A DNA stretch of 64,000 bases from Sphingobacterium sp. SYP-B4668 (GTDB lineage: Bacteria > Bacteroidota > Bacteroidia > Sphingobacteriales > Sphingobacteriaceae), in NCBI RefSeq assembly GCF_027627455.1, contig NZ_CP115483.1, positions 2,914,001 to 2,978,000 on the forward strand, read 5' to 3'. Below are positions 44,392 through 53,468 of this stretch, one piece after another (positions within the stretch are counted from its first letter, which is position 1; each line of letters begins with the position of its first letter). Under the pieces are notes generated by a model. That model had not been told where the DNA came from, did not search any database, and worked only from the letters and a program-made list of their open reading frames with translations. The translations under genes were made by a program, and so were the position numbers.

Positions 44392-47300
44392 TTAAAAGTT
44401 TACAGATAAGTTGACACCAATGTTGCGCATCATCGGTAATGAAGTAGACTCGATACCGATTGACGAGTTATTGGTATTAAAAGAGGCAGACTCTGGTGAA
44501 AACCCATCTGTCTTACGTTGGAAGTAGAATAAATTACGTCCATAGACACCAACTTTGGCACCCTGTATATACTTTTGTGGAAGTATGCCTTTAGGAAGAC
44601 TGTAAGAAAGGCTAATCTCGCGCATGGCGATATAGCTGCCGTCATTGAGCATTTCCTCAGACACCATGACTTCCTTCTCCCCGGCAACTACATTCCAATA
44701 ATCTTGGGCGTGCACTTGCATGGTATTCTGCACACCTGAATTAGTCCAAGTATTGTCTGCCTGCAAGCTACCGATATAGCCCGAAGCTACATAGGTGCCG
44801 TCACGACCCTCAACCGTCTTATTGGATACACCATAGATAATCTGCTCGCGGTTAGATTGGGAGAAAATCATTCCGCCTTGGCGAATATCGACCAAAGCGT
44901 ATAATGCAAGGCCTTTGTAACGGAATGTATTAGAAAAACCTCCCAGCCATTTAGGTTGAGCATTACCAAGGTCGGTCGTGACACGACCTGCAGTACGAAG
45001 TGGTAGGCCGGTATTGGGGTCAATCAACCTGTTGCCCGCATCATCTTTAATCCACGCAAACTGCGTCCCTATAAGCTGCCCAAAGGGCTTGCCGACTTCC
45101 GCTACAACATTGATTCCGCGATCGGACCCCAATAAGAAGACATCTACACCGGGAGCCAATGATTTGACCATATTGCGATTGCGATTGAAATTGAAAGAGG
45201 TCTCCCACTGGAATCCTGACGCTGTCTTAACAGGTGTGCCACCTAAGACAAATTCGATCCCTTTGTTGGAAATCTCGCCGGCATTAATTCGATTGACCTT
45301 GAACATACTGGAAGGTGCAATGGGAATATCTAGGATCTGATTTTTGGTATTGGCATCATAGTAAGTGAAGGAGAAGCTCATGCGATTACTAAGAAATCGC
45401 AAATCAGCACCAAACTCGACTGAAGTGGTCAACTCATTCTTCAAATTTGGATCAGGGATAACATCGGTAAAAGAAGCTAGTGGAGTACCGCCATGGGTAT
45501 ATTGATTCAAGCTGTAGGCTCCTGTGAGCTGATAGGGATTGCCCGAACTACCTGCTTGTGCCCAAGATGCTCTGACTTTAACGAAGGAAAGGGCATTGGA
45601 GTTGAATTGCCAGATATCGGAGAGAATCAAACTACCACTAACCGATGGATAGAAAAAGGAATTATTATTTTTGGATAAAGTAGATGACCAATCGTTACGC
45701 GCAGAGAAGTCTAAGAAAGCATAATCTTTATAGCTAACTTGTCCGGAAGCATATACGGAATTAATCTCCGACTCAACCAGGTTAAAGATATAGGAATTGG
45801 TCGTGGTATTATTGATGACATAAAGATCGGGAACAATAAATTGGTTACCGGTATTGCCTGTATTGCGCATAAACCTGCTCAGGTGGCTCCCCCCAACATT
45901 CAATCCAATCTTGATATCGTCTGTAGCACTGAAATTGGAACTTAATAGTGCGTCTAAATTATTCTCACGCGAACGGATTATCTCCTCTCGAATATCGCCT
46001 TTGCGATTCAAACTTGCATAAGTGCCGATGGGACGATAGCGGAAACGCTGATCGGTATATATATCAGTGCCTCCGGTTGCTGTCAAACGCAGCCAAGGTG
46101 CAAATTCATATGATAATCGTAACAAACCGATCAGACGGTCGCGTCGGTCGGAATTCCTATTTTCCCTAACAGTCCAGTACGGATTGGCTGTTGAACTATT
46201 TGTGGCATAGGTCTTCTCTAATCCTTCGAACAAATTGGAGAACCCGAGTTGATTGTCGATGTCCTGCTTTGTCCACTTGTAGTCCGCTAGCACGTCCATG
46301 CCCATACTCCGCGGCTGAGAAATCAACAGGTAGGCCGGGTTGTCAGCAGCATCTGAAAGAGTTGGTCTATTGACTCCTTCTTGCATAATATAGTTGGCTT
46401 TGACATCAATGCTAAGCTTGTCTGTTATATTGGCTTGTGTGCGTAGGTTAAAACTATTACGATCGATTGTATTGGTCGGTACATATCCATTGATATGCGT
46501 ATTGGCATATGAAAACCGATAGTTGATCTTTTCATTACCTCCGTCTACACTTAAGTCATTCACAAACTGTCTTTCGGTATCGAAAAAATCGCTATAAGTA
46601 TTGGGTTTGGGGGTGAGCGCGAGTACATTCCCAAATTGATCTTCATATTGTTGTCCTTGCATCTTGGGACCCCAAGAGGAGCGCATCAATCGGTCTCTCC
46701 CGGCACTCATTTTAGGCATACCGATAGAATTGTTGGCAACGGCATCTGCCATGGTCACGATGGAACCATCACTCTTACGAAAATGCGTGAAGTCGCCATT
46801 TAAGCCTTGCCCATATATATTCTGAAAATCAGGAAGTACAAGGGCTGTACCTATCGAGAAGTCACTATTAAAATTAATATTGAGTCCTTTGCCTGCTTTT
46901 CCGGTCTTAGTGGTAATGAGGATGACCCCATTGGACCCACGTTGTCCGTAAAGTGCTGCGGCATTGGGTCCTTTCAGAACTGACATACTTTCGATATCTT
47001 CGGGATTGATATTACTGATGCCATCGCCATAATCTGTCCCCCCGGTACTTCCTGCTGCTCCATGATTCTGATTGTCGATAGGTACGCCATCGACTACATA
47101 AAGGGGCTGGCTATTTCCAATTAAAGAGTTATTGCCTCGGATGATTACTTTTGAAGATCCACCTGCGCCAGATGCCGCTCTACTTACCTGTACGCCTGCG
47201 ACCTTTCCAGAAAGTGCATTGGCCACGTTTGCCTCTTTGCCTTGAGTAAGCTCGTTGCCCTTTAACTCAGCAACGGTATAGCCTAATGCTTTCTTCTCTC

Positions 47301-47748
47301 GCTTGATACCTAAAGCCGTAACCACAACTTCATCGAGTAAATCATTTTTTGTTTCTAAAGTGACAATAATTGCAAGCTTGTCATTACCTTTTATAGCATA
47401 GCCTGTGAGCTCCTTCTTGGTATAGCCGAGCGAACTGATAGTAAAAACATAGCCCTCGCCTGCTGGAATTCCATCGAATAGAAAGACACCTTCGGTATCT
47501 GTAGTCGTACTTTTCCGAAAGTTGATTAACTTATTCTCGATGACAATAGTGGCATTGGATATTGTAACGCCCTGCTCATCGCGCACTACTCCGGATACAG
47601 ATGCCTTGCTCTGTGCCTCGGCTACGGATACTCCTATGAGCATCGACATGGCTAAAGCGTAAGAAAGCCTCGGATTAAAGGACGGTCGCTTCGTCCACAA
47701 GTGGAGGGCGAGGCCCACCCTTGGTACAAAATGTCTGTTTCTTTTCAT
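44392..47748 (-). CDS. SusC/RagA TonB-dependent transporter without STN domain, locus 4
   Basis: A 1118-residue transporter with a long leader (signal about residues 28-46, SVAEA). It goes straight to the carboxypeptidase-regulatory-like domain (about 52-125, GVVRDEQGVTISNATIVIEN), the plug (LDEVVVTALGIKREKKALGY near 138; NAAALYGQRGSNGVILITTKTG near 260) and the barrel, ending in LSVNF. The STN domain seen in the SusC proteins of loci 1 and 3 is absent, although a sigma/anti-sigma pair is encoded just upstream (203-bp gap). So the signal path is unclear. The substrate is unknown. Confidence 0.92.
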   Translation of the reverse strand: MKRNRHFVPRVGLALHLWTKRPSFNPRLSYALAMSMLIGVSVAEAQSKASVSGVVRDEQGVTISNATIVIENKLINFRKSTTTDTEGVFLFDGIPAGEGYVFTISSLGYTKKELTGYAIKGNDKLAIIVTLETKNDLLDEVVVTALGIKREKKALGYTVAELKGNELTQGKEANVANALSGKVAGVQVSRAASGAGGSSKVIIRGNNSLIGNSQPLYVVDGVPIDNQNHGAAGSTGGTDYGDGISNINPEDIESMSVLKGPNAAALYGQRGSNGVILITTKTGKAGKGLNINFNSDFSIGTALVLPDFQNIYGQGLNGDFTHFRKSDGSIVTMADAVANNSIGMPKMSAGRDRLMRSSWGPKMQGQQYEDQFGNVLALTPKPNTYSDFFDTERQFVNDLSVDGGNEKINYRFSYANTHINGYVPTNTIDRNSFNLRTQANITDKLSIDVKANYIMQEGVNRPTLSDAADNPAYLLISQPRSMGMDVLADYKWTKQDIDNQLGFSNLFEGLEKTYATNSSTANPYWTVRENRNSDRRDRLIGLLRLSYEFAPWLRLTATGGTDIYTDQRFRYRPIGTYASLNRKGDIREEIIRSRENNLDALLSSNFSATDDIKIGLNVGGSHLSRFMRNTGNTGNQFIVPDLYVINNTTTNSYIFNLVESEINSVYASGQVSYKDYAFLDFSARNDWSSTLSKNNNSFFYPSVSGSLILSDIWQFNSNALSFVKVRASWAQAGSSGNPYQLTGAYSLNQYTHGGTPLASFTDVIPDPNLKNELTTSVEFGADLRFLSNRMSFSFTYYDANTKNQILDIPIAPSSMFKVNRINAGEISNKGIEFVLGGTPVKTASGFQWETSFNFNRNRNMVKSLAPGVDVFLLGSDRGINVVAEVGKPFGQLIGTQFAWIKDDAGNRLIDPNTGLPLRTAGRVTTDLGNAQPKWLGGFSNTFRYKGLALYALVDIRQGGMIFSQSNREQIIYGVSNKTVEGRDGTYVASGYIGSLQADNTWTNSGVQNTMQVHAQDYWNVVAGEKEVMVSEEMLNDGSYIAMREISLSYSLPKGILPQKYIQGAKVGVYGRNLFYFQRKTDGFSPESASFNTNNSSIGIESTSLPMMRNIGVNLSVNF

Positions 47749-47951
47749 ATTAGTTGTATTTGTTCATTACTTTTCTATTCACTAGGACTTCTACGCCTCC
47801 ATTGGTATGGAGTATGGACTAATTTTTTAACATCTGATGTCGTCAGTAACATGTAAACGTACACTATAAGAGAAACACTCAAGTGTATGGCATCTACCTA
47901 TTTAATCTTATTTACACGTTCTCCAATTTCCGTCCCTTTATATCTTGTCAC

Positions 47952-49013
47952 TCAATTTGAGCCTTGCTTCAATTGGGCGCCTTTTCCATTCTTATCTACC
48001 TCAAGTGTGAGGTGGTATAGAAAAGCGATATCTTGAAGAATAAGCTGATAATCTGTCGCTTCTCGCTCGTATCGTCCGGAAAAGTAAAGCTCATCTATAT
48101 GTGGAATCGTCCAACGGGTATTGGTACCATATATATGATCAATTTCTTTAAAGACTAGTGATAATTTGGTGTTCTTAAACACCAAATCTGCAGGTTTTGA
48201 TTTCGCAGCCACAGTCTTTCTCTCCTTTGGAGGCGCTATTTTTTTGCTATTGGCCATTAGAGCAAGTGTAGACCGTTGGATGTGCAACTCCTCTCCTGGA
48301 CTCAATAGTTGACTGATACGGTGACCATTTGCTTGCTCATGGTGATCCTCAACCCGAATAGAACCTTCAATCAGCCGGACGGCAACCTGCTTGCCCTGAC
48401 GAGGGGCATCCACCTCAAATTGGGTACCTAATGCAGTCGTAACCAAGGGGTCTGAATAGACCATAAATGGCTTAGTCTTATCTTTATGGACGGTAAACTC
48501 TGCTTTACCAATCAACCATACTTCGCGTTTGCTTTTCCACTTGAAGCTCTCGGCATAGCGTACTTCTGCATCCGGATAAAGTAGTACGGTACTGCTATCA
48601 CTCATGAGAATATTCATTGGCTGGTTGCTGGCATTGATGCGATAGAGGGTGGGCGTCTGTTCTTGGATACCGAAAAGTACGGGAGACTGCAGTTTGTGGG
48701 TCAACTGCTCCCCAATGGCACAAATAAATAATAAGATTGCAGCCGCGACTACTCTGTACAGAAATGAAAAATGGAAAACAGGTCGGACCTCGTCTTCATT
48801 TAGTTGCTGTACAATCTCATTGAAGACTTCGTCTTGTCTAGACTGACTATATCCAGTAGGAACATCTACAGACCAGGTCTCCCACTCTTCTTCCGGAAGA
48901 AAATCAACTACCTCCTCTCCTTGTCCATCCAAATAAGCTTGCACAAAAGCGTGTTCTTCGGGTGTACATAGGCCCTTTAAATATTTATCGACTAATTCTT
49001 TATTGATTTCCAT
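47952..49013 (-). CDS. FecR-family anti-sigma factor, locus 4
   Basis: A 353-residue single-pass protein. The cytoplasmic N-terminus (1-80) is followed by a membrane helix near 83-102 (FLYRVVAAAILLFICAIG), a FecR domain (about 130-240: INILMSDSSTVLLYPDAEVR-like strand, VWLIGKAEFTVHKDKTKPF, VTTALGTQFEVDA) and a C-terminal DUF4974-like domain (about 275-345: LVFKNTKLSLVFKEIDHIYG). It is more divergent than the other two FecR proteins here. It is encoded between its sigma factor (54-bp gap) and the STN-less SusC, so the partner that releases it is uncertain. Confidence 0.88.
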   Translation of the reverse strand: MEINKELVDKYLKGLCTPEEHAFVQAYLDGQGEEVVDFLPEEEWETWSVDVPTGYSQSRQDEVFNEIVQQLNEDEVRPVFHFSFLYRVVAAAILLFICAIGEQLTHKLQSPVLFGIQEQTPTLYRINASNQPMNILMSDSSTVLLYPDAEVRYAESFKWKSKREVWLIGKAEFTVHKDKTKPFMVYSDPLVTTALGTQFEVDAPRQGKQVAVRLIEGSIRVEDHHEQANGHRISQLLSPGEELHIQRSTLALMANSKKIAPPKERKTVAAKSKPADLVFKNTKLSLVFKEIDHIYGTNTRWTIPHIDELYFSGRYEREATDYQLILQDIAFLYHLTLEVDKNGKGAQLKQGSN

Positions 49014-49067
49014 CTAACTGGTATACGACACCAATTGGTGTATACCCCTAGTCGTTATAAAAAAAAT

Positions 49068-49595
49068 TTAGAAAAAGAATAATAGAAAGAATAACGTCTT
49101 TTTGAGGACTTTGAGTGCGGAAGCAATGTGATTTTCAACGGTACGAACGGAGATATGGAGGCGTTCGGCAATTTGTGCGTATGTTTGATGTTCGAAACGA
49201 CTGAGGCGAAATACCATCTGACGCATTGGAGGCATACGATTTACTTCCTGGTGTAAGCGGTCCATATTTTCACGGTCTTCGACAGCGGTCTGATAAGTAT
49301 GATTGGTGTATCCTTCCCATAGGCTATCATTGCGGCTATATCTTGCAGATTGCCGCATGTAATCAATCAGCACGGAACGAGTGATGCAAAAGAGTTGGGC
49401 CTCCCACTTGATATGGTCGAGATCGTAATGACTATTTTTCCAAATCTTGATAAAAACCAGTTGTACGATTTCTTCGGCAACAAAGTCCGAACCGGTCTTT
49501 TTGAATACGTAGGCATAAACACGGGTATTCCATGCTTTGTAAAGCAATTCAAAAGCGGTAAAATCGGAGGTCTGTTGAGCAAAATCAGCCGACAT
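49068..49595 (-). CDS. ECF RNA polymerase sigma factor (FecI type), locus 4
   Basis: A sigma factor of about 175 residues. Region 2 includes AFELLYKAWNTRVYAYVFKK and EIVQLVFIKIWKN; region 4 includes MPPMRQMVFRLSRFEHQTYA and the helix QIAERLHISVRTVENHIASA. It ends with a hydrophobic run of Leu and Phe. I used ATG 49595; two codons earlier the frame opens at a TTG. The anti-sigma gene follows after 54 bp. Confidence 0.88.
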   Translation of the reverse strand: MSADFAQQTSDFTAFELLYKAWNTRVYAYVFKKTGSDFVAEEIVQLVFIKIWKNSHYDLDHIKWEAQLFCITRSVLIDYMRQSARYSRNDSLWEGYTNHTYQTAVEDRENMDRLHQEVNRMPPMRQMVFRLSRFEHQTYAQIAERLHISVRTVENHIASALKVLKKTLFFLLFFF

Positions 49596-50039
49596 AATCA
49601 AGTGTTAAAATGTGAACGCTGGCTAAAATAGACTTATCATATTACCGCAATGTAAAACATTTATTAACATTGTGATATAGACAGCTGACTATTGTAAACG
49701 TGTGCTCGTTAAATAATTGATAATAAGTACTTAAAATCGGTCAACGCAGCGGTAGACATTTTACAGATGCCTAACGAATGTGCTACCTGATTGACTTGAT
49801 TAAAATTAGTGATATTTTCTGTGTTGACGATGGGTTGTGCAAAGATAAATGTATTCACATTTTTTTCACATTCGAACAAACGGGTATTTTCGCATTACTA
49901 TGCCTTTCATTTTGTTGAATGTCGCTGTAGGTATTTGACATTAATGCTGAGAAGAATAGGCTTAGGGACTTCCTATTGTAAGTTCAGGAATTAGCGATTA
50001 AAAACATCGTCTATTTTAACATGCTTCTTTGGATATTTT
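49596..50039. other. Intergenic region upstream of the locus-4 sigma gene, no gene seen
   Basis: An AT-rich gap of about 440 bp. CAATGT (49648-49653) and ACATTG further on make a weak dyad that could belong to the sigma gene promoter. No protein, RNA or mobile-element signal is recognisable. Confidence 0.4.
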
Positions 50040-50070
50040 CATAGCTATTCAAGGGTATTGAATAGCTATG
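50040..50070 (-). terminator. Hairpin terminator after the DoxX-like gene
   Basis: CATAGCTATTCAA (50040-50052) and TTGAATAGCTATG (50058-50070) form a perfect 13-bp stem with a 5-nt loop, 12 bp past the minus-strand stop at 50083. Confidence 0.75.
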
Positions 50071-50082
50071 AAAAGCTATCCT

Positions 50083-50526
50083 TCAATCCTGACGTTTCTT
50101 TGCGAGGTAGTGGTCTATACTGTATAGATAGGTGGGTATGCTTGCTAATAGGAAGCAGGCGCTGACACCTACCCAAACCGAATAGTTAAAAGTAGATTTA
50201 ATACCGAGAGAGAGGGTCATGGAAAGAGCAAACAGTACCAAAAGTACACCCGAGCCAATGGCTGCAAGGCGTATACGATAGCCGATAAGTAACAAGATGG
50301 CTAATAAAACCTCTAACACTGTAGCGGAAACTGCAAAAAAAATGCCGGCCCATGTGGGTGCAAAGAAATTGAGTTGATTGGAATAGGCAACAAAATTCTC
50401 CCAATTACCCCATACTACGTCCGCACTGCCGGGTGCACCCCAATAGCCAAAACGATCGGCCACCGCGGATAAAAAAGCCGTGGCTACTGCGAACCGCGTA
50501 AATAATTGTATAAAACTGGTATTCAT
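50083..50526 (-). CDS. DoxX-family membrane protein
   Basis: A 147-residue protein with four hydrophobic helices: residues about 5-25, 55-80, 85-105 and 113-133. RFAVATAFLSAVADRFGYWG at the N-terminus and the VLEVLLAILLLIGYRIRLAA second helix fit the DoxX/DUF417 group. Its biochemical role is poorly defined; some members work with thiol or quinone chemistry. It stands alone with its own terminator. Confidence 0.75.
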   Translation of the reverse strand: MNTSFIQLFTRFAVATAFLSAVADRFGYWGAPGSADVVWGNWENFVAYSNQLNFFAPTWAGIFFAVSATVLEVLLAILLLIGYRIRLAAIGSGVLLVLFALSMTLSLGIKSTFNYSVWVGVSACFLLASIPTYLYSIDHYLAKKRQD

Positions 50527-50845
50527 ATGCTTACGTATTTATTTCAGTAAAGATAGTTGTCCTTATGCTAGAAAGTGTTAAACCAGTTTAAGAAATTAAA
50601 GGGTATCAAGACAATGCCCAAGGATCGCATGGATTCTTGAGCTTTGTAATAGCCTTTTAAAACTTCCAGACAATATCAAAAAAATAGAACTACAATCTCG
50701 TCAACAATTTGGTCGTACAGTTTCTCCACCATCTTTAGAAAGTGATATATATCACAAAATCAGATGACACATATCATTGTCTATTTAAAAAAAGATCGAG
50801 ACTTTAGTCAATTAGCGTGTCAATTATTCAATTTACAGAAACCGA
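50527..50845. other. Intergenic region upstream of the DUF4209-like gene, no gene seen
   Basis: About 320 bp with no recognisable gene or strong hairpin. It would hold the promoters of the divergent DoxX-like and DUF4209-like genes. No clear TAnnTTTG box stands out. Confidence 0.35.
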
Positions 50846-52504
50846 ATGAAACAAACCTATCTTCCTAAAGTACCGAACAATCTATATGGAGAAGATTTGT
50901 GCGCAGTTATTGACAAACTTAGCAGCACTACAAATGAAAGCCACAATAAGCTATATACCCTTATTTCTAAATTGCTTCAGCTTGATTTATTGGAAGACCA
51001 TGCTATTACGTTGAATAAAGGCTATACCAATGAGGATAAAGAAACAATCGTGATAGAGGCAAAAAACGTGATAAAATATGTTTCGAATAAGGAAATAGTA
51101 GCCCGCTGGTTGGATATGTTGATGCTTGTCAATAAAAAGGAAATAATCAACTGCGTTCCTTTGGTCAGACGTTACTACGCTGATTTGTATCAAACCACCA
51201 ATAAGGCTGACTACCTCATTCGCTCCTTGCACTTGGTGGGTCTTGCAAAACATACATTTAGCGAGATGTATGTAGAGATTTTTGATGAAGGTAAGCTAGC
51301 AGTACTTCAATCACCACCCCCTTTTCTACAAAGAAGGATACTTGAAGAATTGATGCATTTGTTCGGAGCGACGAGGTGCCAAGTTGAATTTTCAACATTC
51401 CTACAGGAGCAGATAGCATATTTCAGATTGATGAAAGACTTCGAAGCGGCTAAACATACGCTGCTGTCTTTACTGACTATCCACGCAATCAATAAAAACG
51501 AATACCGTATCAAATTCGGAGAGCTAAGTGAGTTGGATGGCGATAGTATCGCACATGGGCAAAGTGGCGATACCTACTATCCCTGCATCTCGCAGATATA
51601 TCTGGAGGGTCTTAAAGCTATAAAGCCGACCAGAGGATCTGAAGACCTCAAAAAAAGACTGCAGATAAAAGCAAAGGAAGCTCAACGAATTGATGTGGAA
51701 ATGATACAAGAAATGGGGGGAGATATATTGCCTGAAATCAAAGGTAGTCATGTCGAGAAAATGATTAACAACCTGAATCCAAGCAGCTTTGCGGATGTTT
51801 ACAACATTTTATTGACTCTACCTGTGCTACCGAAAGCCGAGATAAATGCAATGTGTGCTCAAATAGAGAAACTAGAGCGGAAAAGACGACTGGCAAAGTC
51901 TTCTGCGGCACATATAAAAGTTAATGGTAGATCAGCAGGAATGGCGCATGAGGAAGTAATCGCGGCACAAGAAAATGCTGTTAGAATGATTTGTAGAGAA
52001 CGTATTTTGCGTTTAATACTTGATTTGAAAAACAAATTGGATCGCTATGAAGGATTCAATCAAGGCGATGTAGCTCGACTTCTCGTCACATTTGGAGATG
52101 GTGCAGCCTCTGAAAGCAGAATGGAGCTTTATATCAAGGGGATATATGCTGGCTTCGAAAACAACTTTGTAACCAGCGCGCATATACTAATGCCACAAAT
52201 CGAAGAAAGTCTTAGACTCTTATTAATCCAAAATGGAATTAGCTTGGAAGATTCAGAAACATCGTTGTCACCTGAAAATTCGTTAGGGTATTATCTAGAA
52301 AAACTTCGGAGTATTTCTACTGACGATGTAATTGATGAATTGAAAAGTTTTTTGGTAGATGATAACAACTATAGGTTTCAAAATCAACTAGCACATGGAT
52401 GGATGGAACCAAAGGCCATACAAAAATATGGATTGTACCTCTGGTGGATATGTTTAAAACTCATCTTTAGCACACGCGAGCTTTTTCCCCGGGGCAAAGG
52501 ATAA
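50846..52504 (+). CDS. DUF4209-like protein with C-terminal HEPN-type motif
   Basis: A 552-residue, mostly helical, soluble protein without signal peptide. The C-terminal about 110 residues (FENNFVTSAHILMPQIEESL near 430, then FQNQLAHGWMEP near 511 and LYLWWICLKLIF near 530) resemble DUF4209, whose core motif RN-x-x-AHG belongs to the HEPN class. HEPN proteins are often RNases in phage-defence or toxin systems. Here the canonical Arg position is Gln (QNQLAHG), though Arg510 lies two residues earlier, so RNase activity is doubtful. The N-terminal 400 residues are unfamiliar. No antitoxin or partner gene is adjacent. The role is unknown; defence is a guess from family. Confidence 0.6.
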   Translation: MKQTYLPKVPNNLYGEDLCAVIDKLSSTTNESHNKLYTLISKLLQLDLLEDHAITLNKGYTNEDKETIVIEAKNVIKYVSNKEIVARWLDMLMLVNKKEIINCVPLVRRYYADLYQTTNKADYLIRSLHLVGLAKHTFSEMYVEIFDEGKLAVLQSPPPFLQRRILEELMHLFGATRCQVEFSTFLQEQIAYFRLMKDFEAAKHTLLSLLTIHAINKNEYRIKFGELSELDGDSIAHGQSGDTYYPCISQIYLEGLKAIKPTRGSEDLKKRLQIKAKEAQRIDVEMIQEMGGDILPEIKGSHVEKMINNLNPSSFADVYNILLTLPVLPKAEINAMCAQIEKLERKRRLAKSSAAHIKVNGRSAGMAHEEVIAAQENAVRMICRERILRLILDLKNKLDRYEGFNQGDVARLLVTFGDGAASESRMELYIKGIYAGFENNFVTSAHILMPQIEESLRLLLIQNGISLEDSETSLSPENSLGYYLEKLRSISTDDVIDELKSFLVDDNNYRFQNQLAHGWMEPKAIQKYGLYLWWICLKLIFSTRELFPRGKG

Positions 52505-52651
52505 TTTTAACCAAAATCGAAAAGAGAGAACCCAAGAACATTTTGTGGACGCCTTCGGTTTTTTTGGAGAAGTAGGCGCTCAGCCTATGATTGCTGTGAT
52601 TGATAAAAAGGAATAAAGCTAACAGCAACACCGTAGCCAACATACTCTTAA

Positions 52652-53278
52652 CTAAATGATATCGCTGATATCGGTTTTTTGTTCGTTAATTCGATTTACA
52701 AACAGGACTGGCTTCCCCTGGCTGGACATTCCCAAACTATAGAAAAATTTATATTTTTGAATACAAAGAACTGGACGACCGGACATCACAGCCGGTCTCC
52801 AAGAGCAACTTAGCTTTTTCAAACGCTCTACGATGAGGCTGTCTGCCAAACTTCGAACTGTCTGGTCTATCGACCTAAATAGACGACCTTTCTTATCTAT
52901 ATAGAAAAATACGTCAACGCTGTCCGTAATCGTAGGCACAGTAATATCCGCAATGGTTTCTTGCTGGAAATTGATATCGAAGATAAGCCTCTTGGTTCCG
53001 TGTTGATAGGCGGGAAGTATGTCTGCAACCGTAAAAATAGAAATCCCTTCACATGTCCTGTCCTTTATCTCATAGCGTTGAAAGCATGCAACTGTCTTCT
53101 GATTTTCCAATTTTGCCGCCACAAGCGACGAATCCGAAGGTGGAGCAATCCGCTTTGCGATCGGAAAAGGTACCTGTTGGGCATATGACTTCGACAGGAA
53201 GAGCATCCATATCGCTAAACTCCAAATAGATGGAAGAAATAGTATCAAACGACATTTTATGGTTAATAAAGCTTCCAT
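52652..53278 (-). CDS. Periplasmic protein with TonB-C-like domain
   Basis: A 208-residue protein with an N-terminal hydrophobic segment (residues 8-34, ending KSYAQ). The last 110 residues resemble the TonB C-terminal fold: SVDVFFYIDKKGRLFRSID, a helix with ADSLIVERLKKLSCSWRPAV, then SGRPVLCIQKYKFFYSL. It has no proline-rich spacer, so it is not a standard TonB. Such stand-alone domains are common in Bacteroidota; the partner is unknown. I chose ATG 53278; the frame opens earlier at TTG 53320. It is divergent from the aspartyl-protease-like gene, 190 bp away. Confidence 0.55.
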   Translation of the reverse strand: MEALLTIKCRLILFLPSIWSLAIWMLFLSKSYAQQVPFPIAKRIAPPSDSSLVAAKLENQKTVACFQRYEIKDRTCEGISIFTVADILPAYQHGTKRLIFDINFQQETIADITVPTITDSVDVFFYIDKKGRLFRSIDQTVRSLADSLIVERLKKLSCSWRPAVMSGRPVLCIQKYKFFYSLGMSSQGKPVLFVNRINEQKTDISDII

Positions 53279-53468
53279 TTTGAATGTATTAAAGATACAA
53301 ATAAGAATGAAACCCTCCAAAGGGTAACGATTAATACTTATCTTTTTCTTCTGTAATTTGCATGTGCTTAACCATATCGAATAAAATACAAAAGCGCACC
53401 GTTAATAACTGATATTGATTTTTTTACAATACATTTGGAGTGGTTTGTTTATTGATAGATACCAAAAA

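Noticed and set aside
49809..49994. 61-codon forward frame in the gap upstream of the locus-4 sigma gene
   Set aside because: Low-complexity, no signal or motif, no start context; treated as chance.
52505..52651. Possible gene remnant after the DUF4209-like gene
   Set aside because: Short translated stretches in several frames gave no recognisable motif; no support beyond chance.
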